Shown here: positions 36,719-47,766 of the stretch, one piece after another | Layout of the letters: the number at the start of each line of letters is the position of its first letter | Position numbering within the stretch: the stretch's first letter is position 1 | Source of the DNA: Saccharospirillum mangrovi | GTDB lineage: Bacteria > Pseudomonadota > Gammaproteobacteria > Pseudomonadales > Natronospirillaceae | Length of the DNA stretch: 64,000 nt | Reading direction: 5' to 3' | Assembly: GCF_003367315.1 (NCBI RefSeq) | Contig: NZ_CP031415.1 | Coordinates: 1,734,001 to 1,798,000 of the forward strand | The notes under the pieces: generated by a model | Seen by the model: the letters and a program-made list of their open reading frames with translations, nothing else | Databases searched by the model: none | What the model was told of the DNA's origin: nothing | Made by a program: the position numbers and the translations under genes

Positions 36719-36759
36719 TCGCAGGATCAGGGTTGAACCGCTCGATTTAGACCGCACTG

Positions 36760-36793
36760 AAAGTTGGCGCTTCCCTGAGGTGCCAACTTTTTT
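36760..36793 (+). terminator. terminator/attenuator between tig and clpP
   Basis: 9-bp stem AAAGTTGGC/GCCAACTTT, extendable by two pairs, with nine-base loop and T-run. It would end or reduce tig read-through into clpP. Confidence 0.8.
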
Positions 36794-36813
36794 GCTATTT
36801 AGGAGTCGCTTGA

Positions 36814-37452
36814 ATGTCACACTTTGCTGCACATGGGGCTGCACCCGATATCATGAACGCCAGCGGTCTCGTTCCCATGGTCGTGGAGCAATCATCACGC
36901 GGTGAGCGGGCTTATGACATCTATTCCCGCCTGCTGAAAGAAAACGTCATTTTCCTGGTTGGCCCGGTTGAAGACCACATGGCCAATCTGATCATCGCCC
37001 AGTTGCTGTTCCTGGAAAGTGAAAATCCGGATAAAGACATCAATCTGTACATCAACTCGCCAGGCGGTTCAGTAACCGCCGGCATGGCGATCTACGACAC
37101 CATGCAATTCATCAAGCCAGACGTTTCCACCATGTGCATAGGTCAGGCTGCCAGCATGGGTGCTTTGTTGCTGGCCGGTGGTGCCAAGGGTAAGCGTCTG
37201 TGTCTGCCGAATTCTCGAGTCATGATTCACCAGCCGTTGGGTGGGTATCAGGGCCAGGCGTCTGACATCGAAATTCACGCCCGCGAAATCATTGAAATGA
37301 AGCAGAAGCTGAATGAAATCCTCGCACATCACACCGGTCAAACGCTGGATGTGATTGAACGAGATACCGACCGAGACAACTTTATGAAGGCTGAAGATGC
37401 CGTTGCCTATGGTCTGGTGGATCAGGTTTTGCACAATCGCAGCGTTGATTGA
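36814..37452 (+). CDS. clpP: ClpP, ATP-dependent Clp protease proteolytic subunit
   Basis: Serine protease of 212 residues forming the tetradecameric chamber. The catalytic Ser is in [14 protein letters not shown] and His in [14 protein letters not shown] short N-terminal propeptide precedes [27 protein letters not shown] precedes the ATG, and clpX follows after 147 bp. Confidence 0.97.
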   Translation: MSHFAAHGAAPDIMNASGLVPMVVEQSSRGERAYDIYSRLLKENVIFLVGPVEDHMANLIIAQLLFLESENPDKDINLYINSPGGSVTAGMAIYDTMQFIKPDVSTMCIGQAASMGALLLAGGAKGKRLCLPNSRVMIHQPLGGYQGQASDIEIHAREIIEMKQKLNEILAHHTGQTLDVIERDTDRDNFMKAEDAVAYGLVDQVLHNRSVD

Positions 37453-37599
37453 TAACGGCGTTAGAATACAAAATAGTCGATAAATCAAAGGCTTGCGTCT
37501 ACTTATCAGAGGCGCTAAGTCGCGACAAAAAACTTGCAATTGCCCGTATGTGGTTTCATCTTTAATGAGCGATACGGGTTTCAGGTATGGAGTAGTTGA

Positions 37600-38886
37600 A
37601 TGGCCGACGATAGAACCGGAAAAGGCGAAGACGGCAAACTGCTGTACTGTTCTTTCTGCGGAAAGAGCCAGCATGAAGTCCGCAAGCTGATTGCCGGGCC
37701 ATCGGTATTCATTTGCGACGAGTGCGTTGACCTGTGCAACGACATAATTCGTGAAGAACTGCAAGACAGTGGTCCGAAAGATGAAAGTAGCCGTCTGCCC
37801 ACGCCAGCGGAGATTCGCGAGACGTTGGATGAATACGTTATTGGTCAGTCGCGCGCCAAGATGGTGTTGTCAGTCGCTGTATATAACCATTACAAGCGGC
37901 TTCAGTATGGTGACAGCAACGACGACGTCGAACTGAGCAAATCCAACATCTTGCTGATTGGCCCTACCGGTAGTGGTAAGACATTGCTGGCCGAGACGCT
38001 GGCGCGCATGTTGAATGTCCCCTTTACCATTGCGGATGCCACCACGCTGACTGAAGCGGGTTACGTTGGCGAAGACGTAGAGAACATCATTCAGAAGCTG
38101 TTGCAGAAATGCGATTACGATGTCGACAAAGCCCAGCGTGGCATTGTGTACATCGATGAGATCGACAAGATTTCCCGTAAATCGGACAACCCGTCTATCA
38201 CCCGCGATGTTTCCGGGGAAGGCGTACAGCAGGCCCTGCTGAAGCTGATCGAAGGTACCGTCGCGTCGGTGCCGCCACAAGGCGGTCGCAAGCATCCACA
38301 GCAGGAATTTCTGCAAGTGGATACCGGCAATATCTTGTTTATCTGCGGTGGCGCGTTTGCCGGCCTGGACAAGATCATCCGGGATCGCTCCGAAAAAGGT
38401 GGCATCGGTTTTAATGCCGCAGTTAAGAGCAAAGATCGAGATCGTAAGCTGGGTGAAACGATTGCCGAAGTCGAGCCGGAAGATTTGGTGAAATACGGCC
38501 TGATTCCAGAATTCATCGGTCGTTTGCCAGTCGTGGCGACGCTGACGGAGCTGGACGAAGCCGCTCTGATTCAGATTCTGACGGAACCGAAAAACTCTCT
38601 GGTGCGTCAGTACCAGAAGCTGTTTGATATGGAATCGGTCGAACTTGATTTCCGGATGAGCGCGCTTAAAGCAGTGGCCAGCAAAGCCATGGAGCGTAAG
38701 ACGGGTGCGCGTGGTTTGCGCTCCATTCTCGAAAACGTATTGCTGGATACCATGTACCGCATTCCGTCAGAGACGGGTGTAACTAAGGTGGTCATCGAAG
38801 AGAGCGTTATTAGAGGCGAATCTGAACCGCTGCTGATATACGAAAACCAGGACACCCAGAAAACGGCTAACGGTCAGTCTGACTGA
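37600..38886 (+). CDS. clpX: ClpX, ATPase and substrate-recognition subunit
   Basis: AAA+ unfoldase of 428 residues that feeds ClpP. The N-terminal zinc-binding domain has C-x2-C (YCSFC) and C-x2-C (CDECVDLC). Walker A is GPTGSGKT (about 120), Walker [10 protein letters not shown], plus sensor and ClpP-contact loop regions. Full length, with a strong terminator after the stop. Confidence 0.97.
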   Translation: MADDRTGKGEDGKLLYCSFCGKSQHEVRKLIAGPSVFICDECVDLCNDIIREELQDSGPKDESSRLPTPAEIRETLDEYVIGQSRAKMVLSVAVYNHYKRLQYGDSNDDVELSKSNILLIGPTGSGKTLLAETLARMLNVPFTIADATTLTEAGYVGEDVENIIQKLLQKCDYDVDKAQRGIVYIDEIDKISRKSDNPSITRDVSGEGVQQALLKLIEGTVASVPPQGGRKHPQQEFLQVDTGNILFICGGAFAGLDKIIRDRSEKGGIGFNAAVKSKDRDRKLGETIAEVEPEDLVKYGLIPEFIGRLPVVATLTELDEAALIQILTEPKNSLVRQYQKLFDMESVELDFRMSALKAVASKAMERKTGARGLRSILENVLLDTMYRIPSETGVTKVVIEESVIRGESEPLLIYENQDTQKTANGQSD

Positions 38887-38894
38887 TCTGAGGC

Positions 38895-38919
38895 AAAACG
38901 GGCCGACTGGCCCGTTTTT
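38895..38919. terminator. terminator after clpX
   Basis: Stem AAAACGGGCC/GGCCCGTTTT with loop GACT, flanked by A and T runs. Confidence 0.93.
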
Positions 38920-38930
38920 CATTTCCGGAG

Positions 38931-38959
38931 CTTGATTTAACGAGCCCGCGCCGCCATTA
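38931..38959 (+). promoter_or_regulatory. candidate heat-shock (sigma-32) promoter of lon
   Basis: CTTGATT (consensus CTTGAAA) and CGCCATTA (consensus CCCCATNT) are separated by 14 bp, about 35 bp before the lon start and just after the clpX terminator. Lon is a classical sigma-32 gene in related bacteria. The match is partial. Confidence 0.4.
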
Positions 38960-38993
38960 ACTTTGCCAATAATTCAACGCTTTCCGAGGTTTG

Positions 38994-41423
38994 ATGAGTA
39001 TGGAGCGTTCCGACTCCCAAAACGGCGATCCTATCGTATTACCGCTGCTGCCGCTGCGTGATGTGGTTGTCTATCCGCACATGGTTATCCCGTTGTTTGT
39101 CGGTCGGGAAAAATCCATAGCGGCGTTGCAAGCTGCCATGGATGACGGCAAGAAAATCCTCTTGGTTGCACAGCGCAATGCGTCGGACGACGATCCGAAT
39201 CAAAATGATTTGTACCAGGTAGGTACGCTGGCCACAGTGTTGCAACTGCTTCGTTTGCCGGACGGAACAGTCAAAGTCCTGGTCGAGGGTGTCGATCGGG
39301 TAGCGATCGATGAGTTAATCGATGCAGAAGATTATCTGCGCGGTCATGCCTCTATGATGGAAGGGGCCTTGCTGAGTGAGCGCGAAAGCGAATCTCTGGT
39401 CCGGATCCTGATGTCTCAGTTCGACAAATATGTCCAACTGAGCAAGAAAGTTCCTTCAGAAGTCATCACATCACTGAACAGCATCGAAGAGCCGGGTCGG
39501 TTGGCCGACACCATTGCCGCACATCTGTCGTTGAAAATTGACGAGAAGCAGCAGGTGTTGGAACTGGCGGGTGATCGTGAACGTATCGAACATTTGCTGT
39601 CGGTTCTGGAAACTGAAATTGATCTGTTGCAGGTCGAAAAACGCATTCGCGGCCGCGTCAAAAAGCAAATGGAAAAATCGCAGCGTGAGTACTATTTGAA
39701 TGAGCAAATGAAGGCCATTCAAAAAGAACTGGGCGATTTGGATGAGGCCAACCCCAACGAAGTTGAAGAACTCGAAAATCGTATCGAAAACGCTGGCATG
39801 CCCAAAGATGCCAAAGACAAGGCGAAGTCTGAGTTGAGCAAACTCAAAATGATGTCGCCAATGTCTGCGGAGGCGTCGGTCGTTCGGAACTATTTGGATT
39901 GGATGGTCAATGTTCCTTGGTCCAAACGATCTCGCGTTCGCCACGATTTAAGTCGCGCCAAAGAAGTGCTCGAAGAAGATCATTACGGTCTTGAAGAAGT
40001 CAAAGAACGCATTCTCGAGTACTTGGCGGTTCAGCAGCGGGTTAAGAAAGTGAAAGGCCCCGTTTTGTGCTTGGTTGGACCTCCGGGTGTGGGTAAGACA
40101 TCATTAGGCCAATCCATCGCACGTGCGACTAATCGCAAGTTTGTGCGTATGGCACTGGGTGGTGTGCGCGATGAGTCTGAAATGCGCGGCCATCGTCGTA
40201 CTTACATCGGTTCCATGCCAGGCAAGATCATTCAAAAACTGAGCAAGGTTGAAGTGCGTAATCCGCTCTTTTTGCTGGATGAAATTGACAAGATGGGAAT
40301 GGATCACCGCGGTGATCCGGCGTCAGCCTTGTTGGAGATTTTGGATCCGGAACAAAACCACACCTTTAACGACCATTATTTGGAAGTCGATTACGACCTC
40401 TCAGATACCATGTTCGTTTGTACGGCAAATTCGATGAACATTCCTGGTCCATTGTTGGATCGTATGGAAGTTATTCGTTTGCCGGGTTACACCGAAGACG
40501 AAAAAATCAACATTGCCGAACGTTATTTGCTGCCGAAGCAATTGAAAGCCAATGGCTTGAAAGACAATGAGTTGGTGTTGCCGACTGAAACCATTCGCGA
40601 TCTGATTCGTTACTATTCCCGCGAAGCCGGTGTGCGTAGCTTGGAGCGTGAAATCGCCAAGATCTGCCGTAAAGTGGTTAAGAACAACGTGTTGGACAAG
40701 TCCCAGCAATCAACCACCATTGGCCCGGATCAACTGGAAGATTATTCCGGTGTGCGCCGATTCAAATTCGGTTTGGCCGATAAAGACAATCAGATTGGCA
40801 TGGTAACGGGTCTGGCCTGGACATCTGTCGGTGGTGAATTGCTGAACCTGGAAGCGACAGCCGTACCAGGAAAAGGACGTACTGTGCAGACCGGTTCGCT
40901 GGGTGATGTGATGAAAGAGTCCATTCAGGCAGCCCTGACCGTTGTGAGGTCTCGTGCACAGAGCCTGGGCATCATGCCAACTTTCAGTGAGAACCGCGAT
41001 CTGCACATTCACGTTCCTGAAGGCGCGACACCGAAAGACGGTCCGTCTGCGGGTATTGGTATGGCAACGGCACTGGTTTCCGTGCTGACAAAAATACCGG
41101 TACGTGCGGATGTGGCAATGACCGGTGAGATCACGCTGAGAGGTCAGGTATTGCCTATCGGCGGATTAAAAGAGAAACTCTTGGCCGCGCGCCGGGGTGG
41201 CATTAAGACAGTGATCATTCCGCAGGAAAATGTGCGCGACTTAAAGGAAATTCCCGACAATATTAAGAATGATCTGGACATTCGACCCGTTGAATGGATC
41301 GATGAAGTGTTGAATGTTGCTTTGGAGCGCAGTCCGACCGCTTTAACCGATGAAGAAGTTGAAGCTGAAATGGCTAAAGCTCGCTCTGAGAGCCAGACAA
41401 CATCTAGCCTCAGCACCCATTAG
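38994..41423 (+). CDS. lon: Lon protease
   Basis: ATP-dependent serine protease, 809 residues. N-terminal LON substrate domain starting about [19 protein letters not shown]+ module with Walker A GPPGVGKT (about 361) and Walker [10 protein letters not shown], and the Ser-Lys dyad in PKDGPSAG and [13 protein letters not shown]. The start is ambiguous among TTG 38991, ATG 38994 and ATG 39000; GAGG at 38986-38989 is close to the first two and best spaced for the third. Confidence 0.96.
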   Translation: MSMERSDSQNGDPIVLPLLPLRDVVVYPHMVIPLFVGREKSIAALQAAMDDGKKILLVAQRNASDDDPNQNDLYQVGTLATVLQLLRLPDGTVKVLVEGVDRVAIDELIDAEDYLRGHASMMEGALLSERESESLVRILMSQFDKYVQLSKKVPSEVITSLNSIEEPGRLADTIAAHLSLKIDEKQQVLELAGDRERIEHLLSVLETEIDLLQVEKRIRGRVKKQMEKSQREYYLNEQMKAIQKELGDLDEANPNEVEELENRIENAGMPKDAKDKAKSELSKLKMMSPMSAEASVVRNYLDWMVNVPWSKRSRVRHDLSRAKEVLEEDHYGLEEVKERILEYLAVQQRVKKVKGPVLCLVGPPGVGKTSLGQSIARATNRKFVRMALGGVRDESEMRGHRRTYIGSMPGKIIQKLSKVEVRNPLFLLDEIDKMGMDHRGDPASALLEILDPEQNHTFNDHYLEVDYDLSDTMFVCTANSMNIPGPLLDRMEVIRLPGYTEDEKINIAERYLLPKQLKANGLKDNELVLPTETIRDLIRYYSREAGVRSLEREIAKICRKVVKNNVLDKSQQSTTIGPDQLEDYSGVRRFKFGLADKDNQIGMVTGLAWTSVGGELLNLEATAVPGKGRTVQTGSLGDVMKESIQAALTVVRSRAQSLGIMPTFSENRDLHIHVPEGATPKDGPSAGIGMATALVSVLTKIPVRADVAMTGEITLRGQVLPIGGLKEKLLAARRGGIKTVIIPQENVRDLKEIPDNIKNDLDIRPVEWIDEVLNVALERSPTALTDEEVEAEMAKARSESQTTSSLSTH

Positions 41424-41429
41424 AACTGC

Positions 41430-41459
41430 TTGACAGTCGAAAAATGGGGCTGGTATAAA
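41430..41459 (+). promoter_or_regulatory. strong sigma-70 promoter of hupB
   Basis: Perfect -35 TTGACA, 18-bp spacer, and -10 TATAAA preceded by TG (extended -10). It begins seven bases after the lon stop and leaves a leader of about 140 nt before hupB. Confidence 0.85.
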
Positions 41460-41607
41460 GTGTTTTCGACTCGTCTCGAAGCATAGGCTGAATAATAAAC
41501 AAAACAGGTGCGGCAACCTCGTTATCGGGGCCGGGCGTCTGTTGTACTCCGGCCAACACCAAGGACGTGAGAACCGCATCTCACAACGAAGTTAAAAGGG
41601 GAAAAGT

Positions 41608-41880
41608 GTGAATAAGTCTGAATTGATTGATGCTGTAGCAGCGGCAGCCGACATTCCTAAAGCGGCAGCTGGTCGGGCATTGGATGCCATGATCGACTCC
41701 GTAACCGATACCTTGAAGAAAGGTGATCAGGTGGTTCTGGTTGGTTTTGGTACGTTTGGTGTTAAAGAGCGTGCGGCACGCACCGGTCGCAACCCGCAAA
41801 CGGGCCAGCCGATTGAAATCAAAGCGGCCAAGGTTCCGAATTTCAAAGCTGGTAAAGCGCTGAAAGACGCCGTCAACTGA
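41608..41880 (+). CDS. hupB: HupB, DNA-binding protein HU-beta
   Basis: A 90-residue histone-like protein that bends DNA and compacts the nucleoid. The family core [26 protein letters not shown] is followed by [18 protein letters not shown]. The start is GTG at 41608 after AAGGGGAAAA. Its position after lon and before ppiD supports hupB rather than hupA. Confidence 0.96.
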   Translation: MNKSELIDAVAAAADIPKAAAGRALDAMIDSVTDTLKKGDQVVLVGFGTFGVKERAARTGRNPQTGQPIEIKAAKVPNFKAGKALKDAVN

Positions 41881-41890
41881 TTTACGTGAT

Positions 41891-41956
41891 CCGGGGCTTA
41901 AAATGCCCCGGTTCAGCTAGACCAACAGCGTATCAGGCCTGATGCGCTTTTTTTTT
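41891..41956 (+). terminator. double hairpin terminator after hupB
   Basis: A CCGGGGC/GCCCCGG hairpin (41891-41911) is followed by AGCGTATC/GATGCGCT (41927-41948, one wobble) and a nine-base T-run. The second is the true terminator; the first may stabilise the mRNA. Confidence 0.88.
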
Positions 41957-41993
41957 ATCTGCACAGTCTCCTGAATAAGGGGTAGGACGCTCA

Positions 41994-43853
41994 ATGCTCC
42001 AGTCTTTTCGAAACGTAGCCCGGGGACCGGTCGGTAAAACCATCGTCGCTGTTATCGTAGTTGCCTTTGTATTCTTTGGTGCTGAATCCATCGTCAGCAT
42101 TACCAATAATGCCGACCCGGTTGAGGTTAATGGTCAAGGCATCAGCGCTAATCAAGTTCAACGCCAGCTTCGTCTGCGTCAGGAACAGTTGATGCAACAG
42201 TTGGGTGAAAATGCCACACCCGAAATATTGAATGCTGGCTTCGTTCGCCAGTCTGTGGTGAACAACTTGATCAATCAGGAACTTTTGCGTCAAGCAACAG
42301 ATGAGCTGGGTTTCCAAGTGTCGAATGATCAGGTCAGTCGCGACATTGTGACCACGCCTGCCTTTCAGATGAACGGTCAATTTGATGAGACGACGTACCG
42401 TCGTTTGATTGCGCAAAATGGCTATACGCCTAATACGTTTCGTGACCAGCAAAGCACCGAATTGCGCATGATGCAGATGCAGGCCGGTTTGATGTCGTCT
42501 GCGTTTTCACTTGATACCGAGGTGGACCGTCTGGCGCTGTTGCAAAGCCAGCAACGCCGAGTAGCGGTTCGCAGCTTTAGTGCTGATGATTTTACTGATG
42601 ATGTCACCGTGAGTGAGGGTGAAATCCAGTCCTATTACGACGCCAACAGCGACGATTTCTTAAGTCCCGAACAGGTTAAAGTTCGCTATCTGCGCCTGAG
42701 CCAAACATCACTGCAAGACAATGTCGTAGTGACCGATGCTGACATTCAAGACGCTTACGACAGCTATGTCGCAGAGCAAGGCAACAATACACACCGTGAA
42801 ATTGCACACATTCTGTTTGCCAGCAATGACGACAACGAAGCAGCAGCCCAAGCGGCCTTAAATCGCCTGCAGCAAGGTGAATCTTTTGAATCATTAGCCG
42901 CAGAATTGTCTGACGATCCGATCAGTGCTCAAGATGGTGGTTATTTGGGCGAACTGGCCGAGGGTGTTTATCAGGACGCTTTTTATCAGGCTGCTCAAAG
43001 TCTGACGACTGTTGGGCAGGTCTCAGCGCCCGTCACCACAGACTTCGGCGTACACCTGATTGAATTGACCGACTACAGCGAAGCTCAGGTTGAGCCGCTG
43101 GCGCAGAAGCGGGACGAACTGGTTCAACAAATTCGCCGTCGTAAAGCGGCTGACGAATTTGTTTTAGTGGAAAACCAGTTGGCTGACGAAGCGTTTCAGG
43201 CTGATGACTTAGCGACCGTTGCAGAAGTATTCGATGTCGACGTTCAAACCAGCGATTGGATTCGCCGTAGCGGTAATGAAGGTATTGCGGCGGAGCGGGG
43301 CTTCAGTAACGCCGCGTTTTCAGCGCAGGTAATTGATGACGGTCGCATCAGCGACGTGGTTCGCCTCAGTAATGGCGACCTGGCAGTACTGCAACGCGAC
43401 GACTACCAAGCGGAGCAAGTACGGCCGCTGGCTGAGGTCAGTGACGACGTTCGAGCCATCTTGGTCGAGCAGAAATCGCAGGAAATGGCACAGCAGGCGG
43501 CCGAAGCGGAACTGGCAAATATCCGAGCCAATGCCACCTTAGGAAACGGCTGGCCGGAAGCGCAATGGGTGACACGTGACAGTACCGATCTGTCCAATGG
43601 CCTGGCCGCATTCAGCTTCACTTTGCCCAAGCCGTCAGAAGGCGGTTTGAGTGCTGAGCTTCGTAACAGCCGTAACGGCATCGATGTCGTTGCTGTGTTG
43701 GGTGTTCAGCAGGCAGATGTCGATCCGAGTCAGCAAGCTCAGTTAGACGACGAATTGGCCGGCCAAAATGGTCAGTTGGATTACCAGAGCTTCTTCAACG
43801 GCTTGCGTGTTGCAGCTGACATAAAAGTTCGGGGTATTGCAGCTCAGCAATAA
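41994..43853 (+). CDS. ppiD: PpiD-like periplasmic folding factor
   Basis: A 619-residue inner-membrane-anchored protein: N-terminal transmembrane helix (VGKTIVAVIVVAFVFFGAESI, about residues 12-32), a SurA_N-like chaperone region, and one parvulin domain (HREIAHILFASND...GGYLGELAEG, about 263-350). The C-terminal region resembles the SurA_N partner part. PpiD works near SecYEG on emerging outer-membrane and periplasmic proteins. It is the last gene of the block and has its own terminator. Confidence 0.93.
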   Translation: MLQSFRNVARGPVGKTIVAVIVVAFVFFGAESIVSITNNADPVEVNGQGISANQVQRQLRLRQEQLMQQLGENATPEILNAGFVRQSVVNNLINQELLRQATDELGFQVSNDQVSRDIVTTPAFQMNGQFDETTYRRLIAQNGYTPNTFRDQQSTELRMMQMQAGLMSSAFSLDTEVDRLALLQSQQRRVAVRSFSADDFTDDVTVSEGEIQSYYDANSDDFLSPEQVKVRYLRLSQTSLQDNVVVTDADIQDAYDSYVAEQGNNTHREIAHILFASNDDNEAAAQAALNRLQQGESFESLAAELSDDPISAQDGGYLGELAEGVYQDAFYQAAQSLTTVGQVSAPVTTDFGVHLIELTDYSEAQVEPLAQKRDELVQQIRRRKAADEFVLVENQLADEAFQADDLATVAEVFDVDVQTSDWIRRSGNEGIAAERGFSNAAFSAQVIDDGRISDVVRLSNGDLAVLQRDDYQAEQVRPLAEVSDDVRAILVEQKSQEMAQQAAEAELANIRANATLGNGWPEAQWVTRDSTDLSNGLAAFSFTLPKPSEGGLSAELRNSRNGIDVVAVLGVQQADVDPSQQAQLDDELAGQNGQLDYQSFFNGLRVAADIKVRGIAAQQ

Positions 43854-43873
43854 GACGCTTTACCTCTGAACTG

Positions 43874-43898
43874 AAAAGCCGCGTCAGCGGCTTTTTTT
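43874..43898 (+). terminator. terminator after ppiD
   Basis: AGCCGC/GCGGCT stem with loop GTCA, A-run before and seven T after. Confidence 0.92.
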
Positions 43899-43942
43899 AT
43901 GGGTTCTGATAGACTTCACGCCATTCAATCGGAAGCGTTTCT

Positions 43943-44185
43943 ATGGCAAATCACAGCGATCGTCTTCAACAGATCCTCAACGAAAATGCGTTGGACGAAG
44001 AGGCGTTTGCCTATTGTTTGGGCATTGAGCCAGCCGTGGCTGAGGCCGTTTGTGCGGGGCGTAAAAAATTAACCGCCAGCCTGGCTCGGCAGATCGAACA
44101 GACTTTCAGTAAGCCGGCCTATTGGCTCGACGGTGAATCCGACGGTCAAGGCCCCAGTTACGATCTGTTTGGAGCGGATTCATGA
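43943..44185 (+). CDS. small HTH-like protein, overlapping kdsC
   Basis: An 80-residue acidic protein. The middle part (FAYCLGIEPAVAEAVCAGRKKLTASLARQIEQTF) has the helix spacing of Cro/CI-type HTH domains, and KPAYWLDG resembles the end of XRE-family domains. DNA binding is not certain, since the recognition helix is not clearly basic. Its stop overlaps the kdsC start by 4 bp (ATGA), so the two are translationally coupled. Confidence 0.65.
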   Translation: MANHSDRLQQILNENALDEEAFAYCLGIEPAVAEAVCAGRKKLTASLARQIEQTFSKPAYWLDGESDGQGPSYDLFGADS

Positions 44186-44730
44186 CGTTATCGGTACAGC
44201 AACGCTTGGCGGTAACCCGGCTGGTGGCCTTTGATGTAGACGGTGTTCTGACCGATGGCCGCCTGTATTACGGCCCGGACGGCGAGTCGCTCAAGGTCTT
44301 TCATGTTCGTGATGGCGTTGGCATGAAACTGCTGGCTGACCAAGGTATCGCAGTAGCAGTGATCTCAGCGAAAGACAGTCCCATGCTCGCCAGGCGTATG
44401 CAGGATCTCGGTGTGCAGCACTATTTCCCGGGGACTAAAGACAAGCAGGCGTGCATCCAAGCGCTGTGTCAGGCACTGGGAATCGACGCTGAGCAGGCCG
44501 TTTTCGTTGGTGACGACATGGTCGACTTGGTGGCAATGGGTTGGTGCGGCGTCGGTATGGCGCCAGCGGACGCCTATCCCATTGTCCAGAAACAAGCCGA
44601 TTTGTTGTTGAGCAGCAAAGGCGGGGAAGGGGTGGCGCGTGAAGTCGCCGACTTGATTCTGAACGCCCAGAACCAGTACGACAGCGCCTACGCGCTGTCA
44701 GCCACCCCTGAATTTGAACGGCGTCGTTAA
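44182..44730 (+). CDS. kdsC: KdsC, Kdo-8-phosphate phosphatase
   Basis: HAD-superfamily C0 (capless) phosphatase of 182 residues giving free Kdo for LPS. Motifs: VAFDVDGVLTDGRLYY (motif I), FHVRDGVGMKLL, VISAKDSPM (motif II), and VFVGDDMVDLVAM (motif IV). It converges on kdsA, the preceding step, with a 10-bp gap. Confidence 0.93.
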   Translation: MTLSVQQRLAVTRLVAFDVDGVLTDGRLYYGPDGESLKVFHVRDGVGMKLLADQGIAVAVISAKDSPMLARRMQDLGVQHYFPGTKDKQACIQALCQALGIDAEQAVFVGDDMVDLVAMGWCGVGMAPADAYPIVQKQADLLLSSKGGEGVAREVADLILNAQNQYDSAYALSATPEFERRR

Positions 44731-44740
44731 CGGTTAGGTG

Positions 44741-45604
<864 letters not shown>

Positions 45605-45651
45605 TTAGGGCTGCGATTGTAGCCGTCTACCCCGAGAAGCAAAACCGGCCA

Positions 45652-47766
45652 ATGCTATCTGAAGAACTTAAGGACACCATTCAAACGGCCTATCGCCGGT
45701 ATCTGGCGGCGCGTGAGTTGAAGCCGCGCAATGGACAGAAACAGATGTTGGCCCAGATAGCCCGTACGCTGGCGTCGGTGGAAACCTCGGCCGATGGTGA
45801 ACGTCAGGGCAAGGCGGCCATCGCGGTGATTGAAGCCGGTACCGGTACCGGTAAAACCATCGGTTATGCACTCAGCGCCATTCCAATGGCGCAGTTCCAT
45901 CACAAGAAGCTCATTATCGCCACGGCCACCGTCGCCTTGCAGGAACAGGTGGTTCAGAAAGACATCCCCGATCTGCTTGAGCACAGTGGCCTGGAATTCA
46001 AAGCCGTGCTGGCGAAAGGCCGCGGCCGCTATCTGTGTCTGCAACGGTTGGAGCAATCGATCCAACTGCAAGAAGGCGCGGTAACAGCGCTGGCATTATT
46101 TGAAGAAGCCATGACGGCCGACGAAGCCGTGCTCAATCTGTACAACGAGATGATGGCGCAGTTCGGCCGCGGCGACTGGAATGGCGACCGGGATCAATGG
46201 CCTGATCGGCTGGAAGACGAACACTGGCGCGCCGTGACTTCCACGCACCGCGAATGCCTGAACCGCCGCTGCCCGCATTTCCAGAATTGCCCGTTTTATG
46301 AAGCTCGAAAAGAGTTGGATGACGCCGATGTCATCATCGCCAACCATGATCTGGTGATGGCCGATCTGGCGTTGGGCGGCGGCGCTATCCTGCCGGCGCC
46401 GGCGCAGAGCATTTACGTCTTCGACGAAGGCCATCATTTGCCCGACAAAGGCCTGTCGCATTTCGCCAGTCAGTTGCCGGTCAAAAATGTCCTGAACCAG
46501 CTCGAAAGCTGGCGCAAGCAACTGCCGAAACTGCGACTGGAATTGGCCTACGGTGATACCGAAGAACGCTTGATGGACGCGCTCAACACGGCGCTGGGTG
46601 ATGCGCACTCGTCATTGACTGACGCCTGGGGGGCTTTATCGCCGGTGCGGCATCGAATGGACGGTCACCAGGCAACGCTGGCGGTTCAGGATGCGGACTG
46701 GCTGGAGCAGACGCAATCCATCTTAGCGCCGCTGGAGCAGCCTTTTACGCTGCTGCAATCGAGCTTATTGCAGGCGGATGAACACATTCGCAAACGCCTG
46801 TCGGCATCGACCGATCTCGATGAGAAATCCCGTTTGGAGCAATGCCTGCCACTGGTCGGCCGTTGGCTCAGCCGGGCCGAACCGGCGCGTGATCTGGTAC
46901 TGGCCTGGCGCCAGATTGATCAACCTGAAGCGCCGCCCATGGCGCGCTGGTTTGAAAACATTGATCGGCCGGAATACGACGACTTAGTGCTCAACGCCAG
47001 TCCGGTGTCGGCCCAATCGATCTTGCGCCAACACATCTGGAACCGTTGTTTTGCCAGCGTGGTAACGTCGGCCACGCTGACCATCGCTGGCGATTTTCAA
47101 CGCTATTCCATTCAGGCGGGGCTGCCGGACAACACCGATTTTCTGCGCCTGGGCAGCCCCTTTGACTACCGTTCGCGGGTGATCGCCCGGGTGCCTAAAC
47201 TGGCATGCGATGGGGGTCTGCGCGAGCCGCATACCGACGCCATGATTGCAGCCATCCCGGCGTATCTACCGCCGGAGACCGGCAATCTGGTGCTGTTTTC
47301 GTCGCGCAAGCAGATGCAAGAGGTGTATCGCGGCTTGCCGGAAGACTGGCAAGACCGGGTGACGCTGCAAGACGATTTGCCCAAAAACGCCTTGATTCAA
47401 CACCACCGCCAGCGCTTGGAAGACGGCTTGGGTTCGACGTTGTTTGGTCTTGCCAGCCTGGCCGAAGGTGTCGATTTGCCGGGCAATTATCTGACCCATC
47501 TGATGATCGCCAAACTGCCGTTTGCCACGCCCGACGATCCGATCTTGTCGACGCTGTCGTTGTGGCTGGAACAGCGTGGCTCCAATCCATTCCAGCAAGT
47601 CAGCCTGCCGACAGCCATTATCCGGCTGGTGCAGGCCTGTGGCCGGCTGATTCGTAATGAAAACGACAGCGGCACGCTCTGGTTCATGGACCGCCGTCTG
47701 GTCGATAAACGCTACGGCGCGCTGGTGCGGCAGTCACTGCCGGACTATCAATGGCAGGTGGATTGA
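45652..47766 (+). CDS. dinG: DinG, ATP-dependent DNA helicase
   Basis: XPD-like superfamily 2 5'-3' helicase of 704 residues. Walker A is EAGTGTGKT (about residues 61-69), the iron-sulfur cysteines lie in CLNRRCPHFQNC (about 202-213) plus one further upstream, and the DEGHHL box is at about 257. C-terminal motifs include SLAEGVDLPG and RLVQACGRLIRNENDSG. DinG resolves R-loops and unusual structures. I see no LexA box in the 65-bp gap to kdsA. Confidence 0.94.
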   Translation: MLSEELKDTIQTAYRRYLAARELKPRNGQKQMLAQIARTLASVETSADGERQGKAAIAVIEAGTGTGKTIGYALSAIPMAQFHHKKLIIATATVALQEQVVQKDIPDLLEHSGLEFKAVLAKGRGRYLCLQRLEQSIQLQEGAVTALALFEEAMTADEAVLNLYNEMMAQFGRGDWNGDRDQWPDRLEDEHWRAVTSTHRECLNRRCPHFQNCPFYEARKELDDADVIIANHDLVMADLALGGGAILPAPAQSIYVFDEGHHLPDKGLSHFASQLPVKNVLNQLESWRKQLPKLRLELAYGDTEERLMDALNTALGDAHSSLTDAWGALSPVRHRMDGHQATLAVQDADWLEQTQSILAPLEQPFTLLQSSLLQADEHIRKRLSASTDLDEKSRLEQCLPLVGRWLSRAEPARDLVLAWRQIDQPEAPPMARWFENIDRPEYDDLVLNASPVSAQSILRQHIWNRCFASVVTSATLTIAGDFQRYSIQAGLPDNTDFLRLGSPFDYRSRVIARVPKLACDGGLREPHTDAMIAAIPAYLPPETGNLVLFSSRKQMQEVYRGLPEDWQDRVTLQDDLPKNALIQHHRQRLEDGLGSTLFGLASLAEGVDLPGNYLTHLMIAKLPFATPDDPILSTLSLWLEQRGSNPFQQVSLPTAIIRLVQACGRLIRNENDSGTLWFMDRRLVDKRYGALVRQSLPDYQWQVD

